A DNA stretch of 64,000 bases from Trichuris trichiura (Eukaryota; Nematoda; Enoplea; Trichinellida; Trichuridae), in assembly GCA_037903355.1 (NCBI GenBank), contig JBAJFE010000001.1, positions 124,001 to 188,000 of the forward strand, written 5' to 3'. The stretch's first letter is position 1. The number at the start of each line of letters is the position of its first letter. Position numbers and translations under genes: made by a program. Of the stretch, positions 34,359 to 46,697 are shown in pieces. The notes beneath the pieces are model-generated. The model worked only from the letters and a program-made list of their open reading frames with translations. It was not told the DNA's origin and searched no databases.

Positions 34359-34904
34359 GTGGAAATGCTCCAGAATTGCTTTCTACAACCACGGAAGAGC
34401 ACTTCCACTCTAGTGAGACATGTAAGCAAAAAGAAAAATCATGAAAAAAGCTTCCTGCTAAAAATTAGATTATTACAATGGCTGGATTCTTGTAGTAAAC
34501 GCTCAAATACACCCAAATATGGCACACATTGTGGTAGCATTACGCATGCTTTGAACAACGAGACATCAACAGCCTCATACATCAGAAGAAAAAACGGTTA
34601 TTCAAAGACGGAAAATTACAACCTAGTCAAAAACGTAGTAGCGACTAGTCTACTCAAACACTATTATGAAAAAATAGTAGCATTTACTGGCGTTATAATA
34701 CCTTTTCAATTTTTCAATGATAAAGCGAACCAACGCAGGCCACCTCTGACCAAACAAAAAGGCCAAATTTACATTAGATCGTCAAAAAGCAAATTAAAAT
34801 TCGTAGTAGACTACCAGCGGCCGATGGTAACAATAAAAAACACTTCCGAGCACTCAATACACGACAACGACAGAAATGACGTCACAAAAACTCTTCTTGA
34901 TTAG
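34359..34904 (+). CDS. Unrecognised open frame, 181 codons
   Basis: Lys/Asn/Ser-rich predicted protein without a recognisable domain, signal peptide or membrane segment, in an AT-rich stretch directly after a short inverted repeat (TACTTTTAGGTAATCAGT with its mirror, 34,300-34,343). Length alone favours a real frame in this composition only weakly. It may be chance or a decayed mobile-element gene. No splice signals were resolved. Confidence 0.2.
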   Translation: MEMLQNCFLQPRKSTSTLVRHVSKKKNHEKSFLLKIRLLQWLDSCSKRSNTPKYGTHCGSITHALNNETSTASYIRRKNGYSKTENYNLVKNVVATSLLKHYYEKIVAFTGVIIPFQFFNDKANQRRPPLTKQKGQIYIRSSKSKLKFVVDYQRPMVTIKNTSEHSIHDNDRNDVTKTLLD

Positions 34905-34945
34905 ATGATAGTTACTCCGTTTACTAACCAGCCTTTACAGCTGTT

Positions 34946-36571
34946 CTACCTTGACGAACATAAAAAAATTAGAAAATGAGATTCACATCGTGGCGGTTCT
35001 ACTGCCCTGACTAACAGAACGCACAGTATCCCAAATGCACCGGCGAAAAGAATTTTTTCAAATGCTATAATCGCATGCCCTAAACGATGAACTACAAAAA
35101 TTGTCAGACTAATCGCAATCATACTAATTAGCGGAGAAGTTGCTCGAACTTCACGCATTTCAGTCAACTAAAGTGCAGATTATTAACACCCGTAATGCAT
35201 CAACAATGCTGACGAACGGTGACAAAACATAGGCACCTTAGCACTATCACATTACTCTTAACCTATAAGCTACAGATAGAAAAGTCAGATAAAGCAATGA
35301 AAAACAGCTGCCTTGCATAAGTAGTTTTCAAATCCTTGGTTCCTAACGATTTTAGAAAGTTCAGTGCAGACTACTTACGTCACTTCCGTTCTGCTCCAGG
35401 CTATCTATCGTTGAATACTCGAAGTACCGCCCAGACGTAGGTACGCTGAAATAAAACGTACACGTCTTAAGACATGCGCACCTCAGATACCTGAAGGTCC
35501 CTTTCACTCTACTATTCCACTGGTTAACACTGACCAGACTAGCCGATGTATCAATGTCCACTCCTTTGGAAGTGGATGGCAAAGGCGCAGGTCGAAAGCG
35601 CACCTGCGACTGCTGGCCCTCCTCTTCGTTCGCATCCGACTTAGACTGCATTTTCCATGCAGAGCAGTTCAAAAGACACCAAAATGTTCGTGCGCAGCCA
35701 AAGTGTCTGAAATGGAAGTGAGTCGATTTGATTGGAGGAACCTTAAATCTGCAAGTATCGCGTTTCCAAAATAACACATCGTTTCAAAGCTAATAAACGC
35801 TGCATGTTGGTTGACTTTAACCTCGTCTACGCGGCTAAGCGGAAACTGAATTGAAATTCCAGACGCATCATGAACACGGATAAACACAAATGGGCGACAT
35901 GACCTGTCCCCTCAGACTGCCACTCGAAATAAAGGATCAATACTGGAGAATTCTGCTCGAAAACGTCGCATTTGAGGGCGCAAAATCGGCCCAACGACGT
36001 TTACTGTGAACGATAACAAACAAAGAGGCAAAACGTTCGCAACCTATCCTACGTAGTAGGCCGTCAGCTTATCGACATTTTAAGTGAATGGTGAATGGAG
36101 AGCCATCGACTGATAACCATTCATTTCACTGTGCAATGAATCACGATTTTGCTTGGCCTAATTGACAAGAAAATCATCCATGAATTTGCACCGTATAGCC
36201 GCTTACCGTCAAAGGCTTTCTGCCAGAGCGAGCCAGTAACAAAATAGTCGACTGCTCACATTTAGCAGCGGCAGATAAAGCGGACAAATATGCAAATTGT
36301 GAGAGCTTCAAAGTGGCAACATGGATGAGAAAGCGATCACGAAGCGGCAACTGGCACGGTAATTGCTAGTCGTATCAAGTTGGAAAAGCTGCTCAAACAC
36401 TGTGGGCATTTTTGGTAGAGAAATTCGTGCTGGAACAAAAAATGTCAACTGGCTATGACCAATAATGCTCTTCCGTGACGACCGGCTTTGCTTCAATAGA
36501 ACAGGACAACTGACTTCAAACAAAGCTACCAGACAGTGGATTGACAGCTTGTTGTAGCTAACCGTCTGCAA
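34946..36571 (-). CDS. Possible exons of an unrecognised gene
   Basis: Three minus-strand open stretches could be exons. 35,669-35,887 encodes IRVHDASGISIQFPLSRVDE. 35,361-35,777 encodes an acidic/Ser-Pro segment, KSDANEEEGQQSQVRFRPAP. 34,946-35,167 has two hydrophobic segments, SLTIFVVHRLGHAIIAF and LFAGAFGILCVLLV, typical of membrane helices. 36,308-36,571 is a further open stretch. The mix suggests a small membrane protein gene, but no family was recognised and splice junctions were not confirmed. Confidence 0.3.
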
Positions 36572-36899
36572 GTTTGCCTGTTTTGCGAAACCGAACAGAA
36601 CGAAACAATATTGCCGAGTAGCCTTTCACCTAGCCAGCATGTATCTCCCAATCGGCCGCGATGGATACGACAGAGTACTGACAGTTGCTCTCATGCACGA
36701 AATTCCGATGTTTACACAATCGCCGCTGCATAGACGCAGATACGCACTTCCACTGAATTGCGTTGCTGCTAACGTTAGCTGTGCAATACTTCCTCCAATT
36801 TTGGACATAGATAACAAATACTAAGGCTCCTCTTTTGTACGTCATGGAAAGTAAAGATTCATTTTTTGCGAGGTGGGACGTGTAGATCTATGTGCGAAC

Positions 36900-39440
36900 G
36901 GGGCTAACGTCATCTAGCTACTTCTGAGCAGCAAATGACAGGCCGCAGGCTTGCACGGACCACAATAGGAGGAACGGTAACCCAGACGGTCGGAATCCCT
37001 TATCAAATTTTGAATTTTTTCTGAAATTCTAGTGTAATTGCGGGTGAACCAAACGGAAACGCTTTGCTAGACTATATCGTCTTGCAAGGTCTACACATTC
37101 ACACAAGAGCAAAACCTCACCTTCCGGTCTTTGTAAAATGACAACAAACGAAGCAGCTTGTAACTTCAAGAAACGATGAATCGTTATTTAGTTTTTCTCA
37201 TGACCTGCGGTAAATTCCAAATTTAATTTTCATGAAGAAGTTTCCTAATTTCGATATTCAATTCTTTGTGACCAAGCAGTAGCCACCCATTCTTGAAAAC
37301 GATCAAAACTGTGTGTGCCAATGACTGACCAAGCACAGAATGGTTACATTTCGACAGTTACAGTGTCAACAAAAACATGCCAGCGAGAAGTGCAAATAGG
37401 CGGCCAAGATGCTTTGATCCCGCAACTATCTCGGATGGCATGCCGTCGATTCATTTTCAAACAAGCCGAACGTCAAACGGATGGACAACAGATAAGTCTG
37501 TTGACCAATCAATAGGGCTCAGGTGCTTTGCAATCGAACGTGATAACGGTCTAGCATGGTGCTGCATTTAGCAATATCAAAGAAACAACGGCATTTGGGT
37601 GGTTCCCTTTTTGAGCGAGTTATGTAGGGATAATGAAATGGTCAAGTGAAGCGGAAGCGACCAAAATACTTCAGACTAAGCAAACTAAATGTGCCATATA
37701 CCTTGCTGGAACTATAGGCCAAAAGAAGGGATGGATGCTTTTGAAAAGAATCGGTGGCACATGAAGGTCAAAGCGATGGATAGGCCACTGGGCTTCACCA
37801 GCAACCTGCAAAGCGGACTATCATCGCCATCTCGTCAATGAATCATTGTCGGTCCGGTGGTAAACCCGCTTTGTTGCCCATTTCCGAGTCCAATATGCAT
37901 TGTCGTAGCGACTGCGGCTCGCGTTAGCAAAATGGGTCACTAGGCTTACTATGAAGCACGGCATTGCGCCTCGCCTGTGAGGTTGACAACGGAGCTGCTC
38001 GAACGGTACGAATGAGCGTAAACGAGCATTGCCGGTTTATGCAGTAGTCAGTCATTATCACTGTGAAGAAAAAACACTTCAACGTATTTTTGCTAAAGCA
38101 AACGTAAAAGAAAGGTCAAGCGCGAAGCATGGAAAACTTTGAATGTGCAAAGAACAATCCGAGTTCATTATAACTTCCACGCACTGCAATGTAAATTCTG
38201 TCATGCTCGAGGATTAAAATATCGCCTCATCATCGAAAGTCAATGATCACTCAATCATTCATATATAGGAAACTTTACTGGATATTTTTCATGTAAGAAA
38301 AAGTTCGAGTGAAGAATTCAAAAGCTACTGAAACATTAGGTAAGCGCAGGTACACTCGAAATGTAAGATGCAACGACCTTAACAGGCCAGTTTTGTTTCA
38401 TATCCGTAAGCCAATTTTGGGAAAGAGAGATTAATTCTACAATTTATAAGCGATAATGTTATCGTTGATCAATCCCGCTAGAAAGCAACAGCTGTATCAG
38501 GCAAAGGTCACTAAAGATTATTCGCTAATTCCATTGCCAATGACTGAAAGGGGAGTTTAAGCAACCACTTATCCCTTCGAAATTGACAAATCATTATGAA
38601 ACTTTAGGAATGCTCAACTATTCCAAAAGTCTTAAGTCGTCGAATTTATTCGAAAGCAGTTCCAACGTGTAAGTCTCTTCGACGCTTACGAGGCGTCGTC
38701 TGTGCGACGTATTCACATTTTAGACAATTTCTGTTACCTATTGGTGATGAAGGTCGCTAAGTACAAGCAGTTCCTCGAAAAAAGAAATCACCGATAAAAT
38801 TTAGGAAAAGGGACAATGTTTGGACGTGAATTTTAAAACGTCAACACCTACTGACACAGAAAACGTGCTGAAATTATTAAACGACAACTGATCTTGCATA
38901 CCAACCGTAAATATAAATTCAGCAGCGTGACTTCAATTTATTCGTTTCCAGAAGATCTGCAGGGACAATGCGAGAATTGGCAGAATCTATACGGAAGATT
39001 TAATGGCTTCATACGAAGCCAGAACTTTTACTTTCATCTTAAATATAGTTCGGTGAAGTCAGCATATCAAGCTGATATTGCGACAGAGGGTGATCTTCAT
39101 GAACGATAAGGCAACAGTTACAGCATAATCTGCGCAGTAGTTGAAAGAGCAATCTGGCACCTAATACGGGTTGAGAAACAAGCTGGAGCGGCAGAAGCGC
39201 TACCTACTGCAACATAATCGCTGCTCTTCGGAGAGATTGAAAATATTATTTTGTCAACGATAGCTAGTCGTCAAAGGAATGTGACAGAAGGTCGTTACTG
39301 AACACCCACTGTTCAGCATAAAGTAAACCTGCACTATCTTGAAGGCAGTCCTGTAAGGAGGTTATCTCCACCTAGTGACGAATGACCTAAGGTGCAGTTG
39401 AAAATATACAGGAAGTCCTTGCTTAGCGTAGTTCGTGAAG
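36900..39440. other. No gene or repeat recognised
   Basis: About 2.5 kb with only short, unrelated open frames (for example 37,315-37,571 and 38,894-39,109) and no motif shared with other parts of the window. Confidence 0.3.
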
Positions 39441-39461
39441 CGACGTTGGGATGCTAAAATC

Positions 39462-39775
39462 CGTCCCCATTTAAAACAGACGGGTATATACCGTTTGTTT
39501 GTTTGTTCGCTCGTTGTCGCTCATTTCCTGGTTTGTCGCTGCTGGAGTGGATCGACTGGGCGCTCGCTCCACCGTTTGACTGAAGAGGCGGGACTAAAAC
39601 AAGACACCTCAACATAGAACCGACGGTTCCCTTGCGGAAGTTGGTCGGATGAGTGGTTCGCAAACATGAAGACCAGCCTGGTAAGCAACAGCCATTGCCC
39701 TGATGACTGGTCACGAGTGGACCCGAAAGCTCCGGAAATTCCGTTTATATCAGTCAACGTTGCCTAAAGAAACGA
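39462..39775 (+). repeat. Hammerhead-bearing dispersed repeat, copy S3
   Basis: Same body as S1/S2: leader CCATTTAAAACAGACGGGTA, CGCTCGTTGTCGCTC, ACTGGGCGCTCGCTCCACCG, GAGGCGGGACTAAAAC, GTCGGATGAGTGGTTCGC, then the ribozyme. Inserted in otherwise unique sequence. No target duplication was identified by eye. Confidence 0.6.
39700..39728 (+). ncRNA. Hammerhead ribozyme core in S3
   Basis: CTGATGA, helix II GGTC/GACC, then CGAAAGCTCCGG. The core bases are intact although helix II has shifted by one base. A GCAA/TTGC hairpin lies just upstream. Confidence 0.55.
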
Positions 39776-40340
39776 ATTCAACCGCAAATGGCTCACAAAA
39801 ACCCGTTACAAAAGAAAGAAGGAAAAAAACTATTTGAGAAGTTGAAGCAGTTATGGTGTTACTCTACTACCCCACTTACTCAGCGATTCTCCAAAACTAA
39901 AGCGATTAATTTTCATACTTACTTTTGCTAATCTTTTAAAAACGAATTTAAAGTTTGCTTTTGTTTCAACTCTCAGTTTTGGAGATGCTTTTGGTTGTTA
40001 TTCAAGAGTTTATTGATGTTTTATGGTACCACAAACGTAACATTAAAACGCAACCCACGCATACAGTATTCAGTGACGAAATCAGTTTCGCTTAACGTCG
40101 CGTTTCTAGGAATACATCCCCGACGTTAAGCAAGAGCTACCTGTACGCTGCAATAAAATCTAGCAAAGAGCAGAAATAAGATTAAGCATAACAGGCTGTC
40201 TATTCCGCTTTGACAAAGTTAGCGAAAAAAATCGACTCGAACAGGTGTTTACTGAAAAACTGCATTGTACAAGACAGTTTCGATTCTGATCACGAAAACA
40301 GAAATCGGCAAAAACAATATATATATATAATAATTACATA

Positions 40341-41365
40341 CAGTCGACCCTCGTTATCTGCGGTTAATTCGTCCAACGATTTGAGCATTTTACCTCCTTA
40401 AGTTGAATTCCGCGTTATATCGGCTACCCTATGAAAAAGGCTAAATAGATTATATTCTAGCTGCGTATTTCAGCCTGTCCCCTTGAATTTCTTCGGTAAC
40501 GTCGAGGCAACTACGAAATCAACCGATGCCGTTTCCCCAGTGATCTTTAAGTTCTTGAGGTTGAAGCGCTTCATGTATTTTGCTAGCCATCCTTTGCTGG
40601 CAGTAAACCTTTTTCTCTCGTTCTCTGCAACCACGCCAGAGAAGTGCTCATATAAGCTCAACACTTTCTCCAGAATAACTTTCTCGTCGACGAGGACATT
40701 CTTCCGCGACATGTCCTCTATCCAAATGCTTAGCGGTTTTTCAGCCTTCACGAGGACTTTGTTGCAAACTACAGGAGCTCTTTTCCCCAATGAAGGGTCA
40801 GGATGCACGTTTCCTCGAATCTCAGTTTCCTTCCGTTTTATCGTACGAATGCTGGAGTCATTCTTCCCGATCCTGCGCCACACTTCGGCAAATGACAATG
40901 CGCTTTTCAAAAGATCAGGGACTTCTACTTTCTCATGAAGAGTGAGGACGCTACGTTGCCTCTTAGCCCTAGGGGAACCACTCTGTTCACTTACCTTCTG
41001 CCAGCCATTCTCCTGTGCGACACCAGATAAACGACGCGAAAGTTCAGACCTACCACGCTGCAGGGAAACTGATGTTTGCGCACTGCGAATAGACTCGACA
41101 ACGCGCACGAAGCAATAACGAACAATCAGAAAAATGACAAGGCTGCATTAGCATCGTGAACGGTTAGAGAGCGTTGTATGCAGAAAACGTCTTTCACGCC
41201 AGGGCAGACGATCACGCTGCTGCTCAGGCAGGCAACGACATTACTGCAACTATAATGCTATAATGCCAGCCAGCGGTGCGCATGCTTTTGTGAAAAGATG
41301 AGATCACTATTTCACGCCGGACGAACCGCGTTGTATAGAACCCCGCGGATAATGAGGGCCATCTG
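40341..41365 (-). mobile_element. Tigger-type element, internally deleted
   Basis: 1,025 bp with terminal inverted repeats CAGTCGACCCTCGTTATCTG and, inverted, CAGATGGCCCTCATTATCCG, flanked by TA on both sides (40,339-40,340 and 41,366-41,367). It carries an N-terminal transposase piece only; the DDE catalytic domain is missing. Its ends match the termini at 56,215 and 62,459. Confidence 0.8.
40470..41108 (-). pseudogene. Tigger transposase fragment (DNA-binding HTH part)
   Basis: 212-codon open stretch. Visible features: VLTLHEKVEVPDLLKSALSF (first helix-turn-helix of the CENP-B/Tigger type), SIRTIKRKETEIRG, LSIWIEDMSRKNVLVDEKVI and FTASKGWLAKYMKRFNLKNL (CENP-B-type second DNA-binding domain with the conserved F-x-A-S-x-G-W). 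The frame then stops (GETASVDFV...) and no DDE domain follows. It could still bind its own ends as a dominant competitor; that is inference. Confidence 0.8.
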
Positions 41366-41375
41366 TATACATATA

Positions 41376-43259
41376 CATCGTGTCTCCTTTATTATAAGGC
41401 CAGGTCATATTAATTTTTGTTCTAAAAAACATGGCAGGGCTTATTTTCCGAGGACGTCTTATACTTTCAGGTACCACACACTGTCATTTGTTTATGTGCA
41501 GAAGCCTACAAGAAGCGTAAGCAAGAAAAATATCGAAACACCTAGGAGAACCATAAATGTAAAGCAACAAAAATGTACAAATGCCTACGTTTGTTGGAAC
41601 ATAGTCATGTCATCATTTTCTGGAACGTCTTCATAAATCTCCAAATTCTGAATTCCGACCTGAATTTCTTGCGACTCCATTCCTTGCAGGACCATTGCGC
41701 CCAGCCTCTCATGTCTTGCAGTAGAGCTCTCCTCAAACGAGCATTTCTTGTCCAAATAGCCTGCACGTAGAGGATTGGCAACACAGCTGTCAGTGATTTT
41801 GTCCAATGAGTTCTTCACCAAAGTAACAACTTCTTGCAACCTGGGGCTAATAAAGTTTCCACGCTGATTTCTCTCCATTTTTTTTTCAATGTAGCAAATG
41901 ATTTCACTCGGCAAATTGTCTTTGAATGGCTTGCTTATTCCAGTTACAAGAGTCTGGAGGTAGGCAGTCATTCGTGCAGGAATCATTACCTGATCTATTC
42001 TTCTCTCTGAAAGAAAGTTCTTCATTTCTTTGGAGCGGTGAATGCTGGTTGAATCCTGGATTATCATTCCTCTTTGGCTACCTTACAAAATAAGTGGCAG
42101 CACTAAATCAATCCACTTCCATATAGGTGACTGTGTGCACCAGGCTTTTTTGGTTTGGAAAACATAAACACCTGAAACGCGCTCAATTTCGTTTTTCTTT
42201 CCCTTTGTAATGATATGAGGAGGGTCTTTCTTTCCGTCCAAACGAATTGCCGAAATGCAGGTGACGCGTGCACTTTCATAACCTATACAAGGAACGTAGA
42301 TTAAAGAGGGTTACCCATGGTCAGTTGTTGTTTGAAATCTTTGGCCCAAAAACACTGCAGTTTCATCCGTAGTAGTTATGCGGAACAGTTGGTATTTGGA
42401 AAAGTCGATTCTTTCAACAAAGGGCTTGAATGCACGTTTAATAACTTCATTATCTTCAAGCTTGAACAGCGTTGTCGAACTTCATAGTGACAGTTCATGT
42501 TGCTGAAGGAAGCTATCCAGCCAGTGCTGTGACGCTTTGAATTTTTCTGAGGATATCTCCAATTGTGATGCCTTGCAAGGACAAATTCCTGAATGCCAGA
42601 CCTGTGCACAATGAAAGTTTGTGCTCTCCTGTCAGCAATCCATTCACAAATGATTTCCTCAAGCTCAGGAAACAATAGTTGCCAAACTGATCCACACTTA
42701 CGCTTCTTTGCATCACCCTCGTCCTTCGTTTCACAGAGTTTATCGTACTGTGCTCGTCATTTTCGAGCCGTTCTGTGATCGAGCTTTTTCTCTTTGCAAA
42801 AAGCTGTCAGATTCTTGCCTTGAGAGTCCTCCACAATTGCTTTTTTGTTCTCGACACTGCAACTCTTCCATGTTGCAAACATCTTGCCTAAGAGCAAAAA
42901 TAGTACTTCCTTTTGCAAATAAAATTGCACTTTTGCGCCAACTTGTTGCACACAAAATTGCAAAAGTCCCTTTGAGAATTCGTTCAGACTTATTGCGTCA
43001 AATATCACTACAAAAGCACATGTACCAAATCACTTTATTCGTAAACTTTACAGTACAGTAATTTAACCATACACAAGCTGAATATTTTAGGATGTGATAC
43101 GCCCGTCACATTTTCCAACGGACTTGCTAAACATGCCTCTCTGGCGGACGATCACAACTGGGGCTTATTTTCGAGGTTGGGCTTATATTAACGAGCATCC
43201 TAAAAAGTCGTGCTATGGCATATTTTCAAGGAAGGTCTTGTCATAGGGGAAACACGGTG
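41376..43259 (-). mobile_element. pogo-type DNA transposon
   Basis: 1,884-bp element with inverted ends CATCGTGTCTCC and, inverted, CACCGTGTTTCCCC, flanked by TA (41,374-41,375 and 43,260-43,261). A subterminal GGGCTTATTTTC motif is repeated at both ends. It starts 10 bp after the end of the Tigger element at 41,365. Confidence 0.75.
41585..43008 (-). pseudogene. pogo-like transposase with frameshifts
   Basis: Pieces in several minus frames fit one transposase. 42,740-43,008 is the N-terminal DNA-binding part. 42,376-42,734 is the CENP-B-type HTH with FPELEEIICEWIADRRAQTF. 41,585-42,067 is the end of the DDE domain, from MIIQDSTSIHRSKEMKNFLS through VMIPARMTAYLQTLVTGISK, where D in QDS is the second catalytic aspartate position. 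Stops and frame changes between pieces show it is dead. Confidence 0.7.
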
Positions 43260-43261
43260 TA

Positions 43262-43262
43262 C

Positions 43263-43308
<46 letters not shown>

Positions 43309-43340
43309 GTACACCGTTTTGATATATATATATCAAAACA
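43262..43340. repeat. (TA)n microsatellite with flanking mirror
   Basis: A run of alternating TA is bordered by GTACATATACAT and ATGTATATGTAC, followed by a second small TA hairpin (TTTTGATATATATATATCAAAA). It lies exactly at the right end of the pogo element, whose TA target it extends. Confidence 0.8.
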
Positions 43341-43342
43341 AG

Positions 43343-44950
43343 TCACTGTTTCCAAAAATCGCCTGTTTGCGAGCAGCCAGGAAAGTCTGCTTCTTGAGTA
43401 GCTGCCTCGCCCTTTCTTAGCGTACAGCCGTAAGAGGAAAGCTGCGATTTGGCCGCATTAGTTGGTAGCGGACGTTCAAGCTTCGGTAAACCATCGTAAC
43501 CATAATACTTTATTGTTTCCAGCAAAGACACCTGCAACTATAAAACAGTAAAATGCACAACTGCGCCTTGATTCTACAACGTACAGCTCTTTCTTTATCT
43601 GGCACCCAGGCCGTGCTGTTGGACAACCCACTAGGATTATAAGTTTCATCATCGCTGCATTCTGCTAAAATTCCTTGCTGATTCATCTGAATAAAGTTGA
43701 CAATTTTGTTAATAGCGTAATCACATCCGAAAAGTAACAGCGATGCCTGGGTCGCTACTTCACCGCATACTGCGAAAAAAAGTAAGCGTTTACACGCGAA
43801 AAGCATAGACGTTCACCACGTGCAAGAACGACTTTGATAAAAAACCGAAATATAGTACGCAATGTATTGTATCAAACTTTATACAAAAAGAACAACGGCA
43901 AAAACTCTACAGCTTAAAACTGACAGTCCTATTCCACAAATTGTTTACTTTTCCAGAATCATCTAAAAATAATTTATTTAGCAATGGGAAATGAAGCGTA
44001 CATGTATACCACAGATGTGCGACTATTCGCGAGTCGCCGCCCAACTAAAGTGGAGGAAAAAATGGCACGCCGGGCTAAATCGAAAAGAAAGAAAAAATTC
44101 ATCCAACTCGCTTTCAGCGCAATACCTGGAAAGCCTGCGAAGGATAGCCAGTTCCTTGCGGTTGGATAGGCAACACATCAACTCGTTCAGCGTCGCTAAC
44201 TTGCATAGGGCACACCATTGGAATCAATGGACCAACAGACTGTATACCTGGATGACCGAACTGCCACGAATTACTTGGCAGAGCGCCAAAAGGACATGGA
44301 ACTTGGGGCTGCAAAGCAATTACATATGCTGGGAAAAGACAGAAAAATGTCTACATAAACGTTTCCCTGAAATTGCAGGTTTCCACTCATGAGCGGGAAG
44401 TATTCGTATCCTTGCGGAGAAAACATACTATTCACACCAAGTGGAAGTGCCTAGGAAAGTAGAAAGCAATAAAACCAAAAATCCCAATACCACACTGTCG
44501 AATGAAGACGTATACTTGCCTCAGATTGACTGTAGTAAACCTGAACTGGTCGACTCATAATTTCGGAGCTAAACCCGTTGGAAGTGGAATGAAGGCCAGA
44601 GGTAGACTCCGATTCAATTCTTCTCGAAGGTGCATTCAGCACTGGCGAAACTGATTCGACTGAATGTTTGTCCGTAAAGTGTAGCGAAGTTAATCCCGAG
44701 GCTACTTCATTCTAAAGTACTCTCCCAATGGAAAAAAGTTTAGCTGAGCCGGCAGCAACATACAATAGCATTACTACATGACCCCGTCTGGTGACCTAAA
44801 GTAGGCTTACGATAGAGATTTTCACGTATGGTTATGTCATTCGGATGGACTTGCGAACCATTTGAAGGTACTGGACCTAGAACCCCTTTTTTAAGAGACT
44901 GATCCACAGTACTCTCTCGACTGGTGTCATCAGGCGATGAAATCTAAATA
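43343..44950 (-). CDS. Probable exons of a 3' gene part (XRN1 C-terminus or a separate gene)
   Basis: Minus-strand open segments bounded by plausible splice sites: 44,809-44,943 (PVPSNGSQVHPNDITIRENL), 44,451-44,642 (Ser-rich, SRRIESESTSGLHSTSNG), 44,114-44,314 (Pro-rich, QPQVPCPFGALPSNSWQFGH), 43,510-about 43,780 (AINKIVNFIQMNQQGILAEC), 43,343-43,537 (ETIKYYGYDGLPKLERPLPT). The Ser/Pro-rich pieces would suit the low-complexity C-terminal tail of XRN1, which lies directly upstream on the same strand. The last two segments were not recognised. Confidence 0.35.
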
Positions 44951-45705
44951 AGTAAGATAAAGGCACAAATAATTTAGCTGAATTACCTGCCTTTCTAGTC
45001 AAAAACTTTGGTACAGTTGAGAAATAAACAAATCTAACTGGTTTTAAAAGGTTTAAGCTGAGATGTAAAAATGTAGGCGAAAAATGTTACTAACCATCTG
45101 CAATTTACATATACTTGTATTGTTCAAGAACTTCGCAGACAAACAACTTTAAAAACGTACACGTATACGATCGCGCATAAAGCCGAAAAAACTAGGTACT
45201 CAGCAAGCTGTAAGGTTACAGACGCTCCACCCATTGTTCAATAACTCTTCAACGTTCAAGGCGAATCACTATTTTACAGCTACCGTGAAGCAACGGAGCA
45301 ATATCAACGCGCTCTACAGCAGTTTCAACACGGGCATACATATAAAATCTGCAATAAAGCGGCCGCAAATGCACTCAAATAGCACGACATTGCTCTTAAA
45401 ACCAATAACTGAACTACAAGTTCCAACAAACAAGGCGACTATATTCTCTTTGCCGACAATGCAAGTCATTTGTTGTTATAACACTTACTGCCATTTAGTA
45501 AAAACTTAAGAAAGGGTATCTTAAGTCTTCGAGCCTTAAAACGTTGGATCTTTACTTTCTTGAAAAGAAAAGCTTGTTTAGTACGATTTTTTTGAAAACG
45601 TAACTTTTTCGTACGGGACCGTGCAATTTTATCGTGTTCCAAGCTGTTCGTACAGAATTTGTTTTGCTGAAAAACGTCTAAAAACTTTTAAAGTCAATCC
45701 GTAGC

Positions 45706-45734
45706 TTTCGAGTCAGTTCGTGACCCGTCTTCAG
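45706..45734 (-). ncRNA. Hammerhead ribozyme core (minus)
   Basis: Minus strand: CTGAAGA, GGGTC, loop ACGAACT, GACTC, GAAAGC. Helix II has one G-U wobble; the core is intact. Confidence 0.5.
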
Positions 45735-45989
45735 CAGTTACATAACCATCTTAACAACAATGATTACGAATTAGAAAATGCCATTTCAAAAGGAAGTTGC
45801 TTCTCTTTTGTTAGTGTTGGCGCCGTCGTGGAAGGTCGGTTTGGGTGCTCGCCGCAAACTCTGACTGACCCGGTGGGACCAAGGCCCGACGAGTCAAGAT
45901 AGACCTGACGGCTGCGGTCTCCGCCAAGGTCAGTCGGATGGAGCAGCTTGCTAACATAATGACTGACCCGATGGGCGGCATAACTTGCG

Positions 45990-46018
45990 CTGATGACGGG
46001 CCACGGCGAGGCCCGAAA
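45990..46018 (+). ncRNA. Hammerhead ribozyme core in S4
   Basis: CTGATGA, GGGCC/GGCCC helix II (5 bp) with loop ACGGCGA, GAAAGC. This is one of the best cores in the window: helix II carries compensating changes relative to GGGTC/GACCC, which supports selection on pairing at some time in the past. Confidence 0.65.
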
Positions 46019-46697
46019 GCTTCGCATTAAACGTTTATAGAATAAACGTTAATAAAAAAACGGACCAAAAAATACCGCTATAAAAAAAGATTAGAGCAAA
46101 GTTTCTACACACCCGTTACAAAAAAAGAAAAAATAAAACAAAGTTTCAAAAGGGTAAAGCAATGCGTACGTTTTGAGTACTACTCTATTCAAAGAATCTA
46201 TATTACGAAAGACGACAAAACTGCAATTAACCTGTACCTATAAAATCGCGAATTATGAAACTTTCCGAAATGACAAGCTAAAGCGTCGACGCAACAGTAT
46301 TGTTTAAAAATGGGATACCATGCAACTGATGCGTAGGTTTTCAGTATGATAGGTTACGCTGTGCACGCACACAGTAACCTATGGCGGTCTTGTTATCTAC
46401 ACCTTTCTGTCCATGCTGACGATGAAACAAGGTTGGTTTTTCAAAGGCGACGATAGAAAGACGGGAGAAAAAAATTCGGACAAGCAGCGCTCACTCACAC
46501 AAACAAGTCACTACGGTAAAATTTAAAAAATGAAGCCAAGTTCTTGTTACAAAAAAAATATTCTCAAAAACAGTAAATTTTGAAGATTGCCGCTCTATCT
46601 TTGGAAACTCTGTTGATAGAACTTTGTAAGCAGCTGAAGTTTCGTGATAAACGTTCGTTCACAGCACAAAAAATAAAGCACCGAAAAAACGACTTAC

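Larger units (their letters stand above)
45609..46070. mobile_element. Facing hammerhead pair around repeat body S4
   Basis: A minus-oriented ribozyme end (starting TTTTCGTACGGGA at about 45,619, like the PLE tail) faces the plus-oriented S-family copy (TGGCGCCGTCGTGGAAGGTC, GGATGGAGCAGCTTGC, ribozyme, GCATTAAACG). The two cores are about 255 bp apart. Unlike the true palindromes, the bodies between them are not mirror images, so this is an inverted pair of different element types or a composite. It lies between the probable XRN1 exons. Confidence 0.55.

Noticed and set aside
43510..43806. dsRNA-binding-like C-terminus of XRN1
   Set aside because: Position would fit, but I see no match to the family's C-terminal motifs; kept only as an unassigned possible exon.
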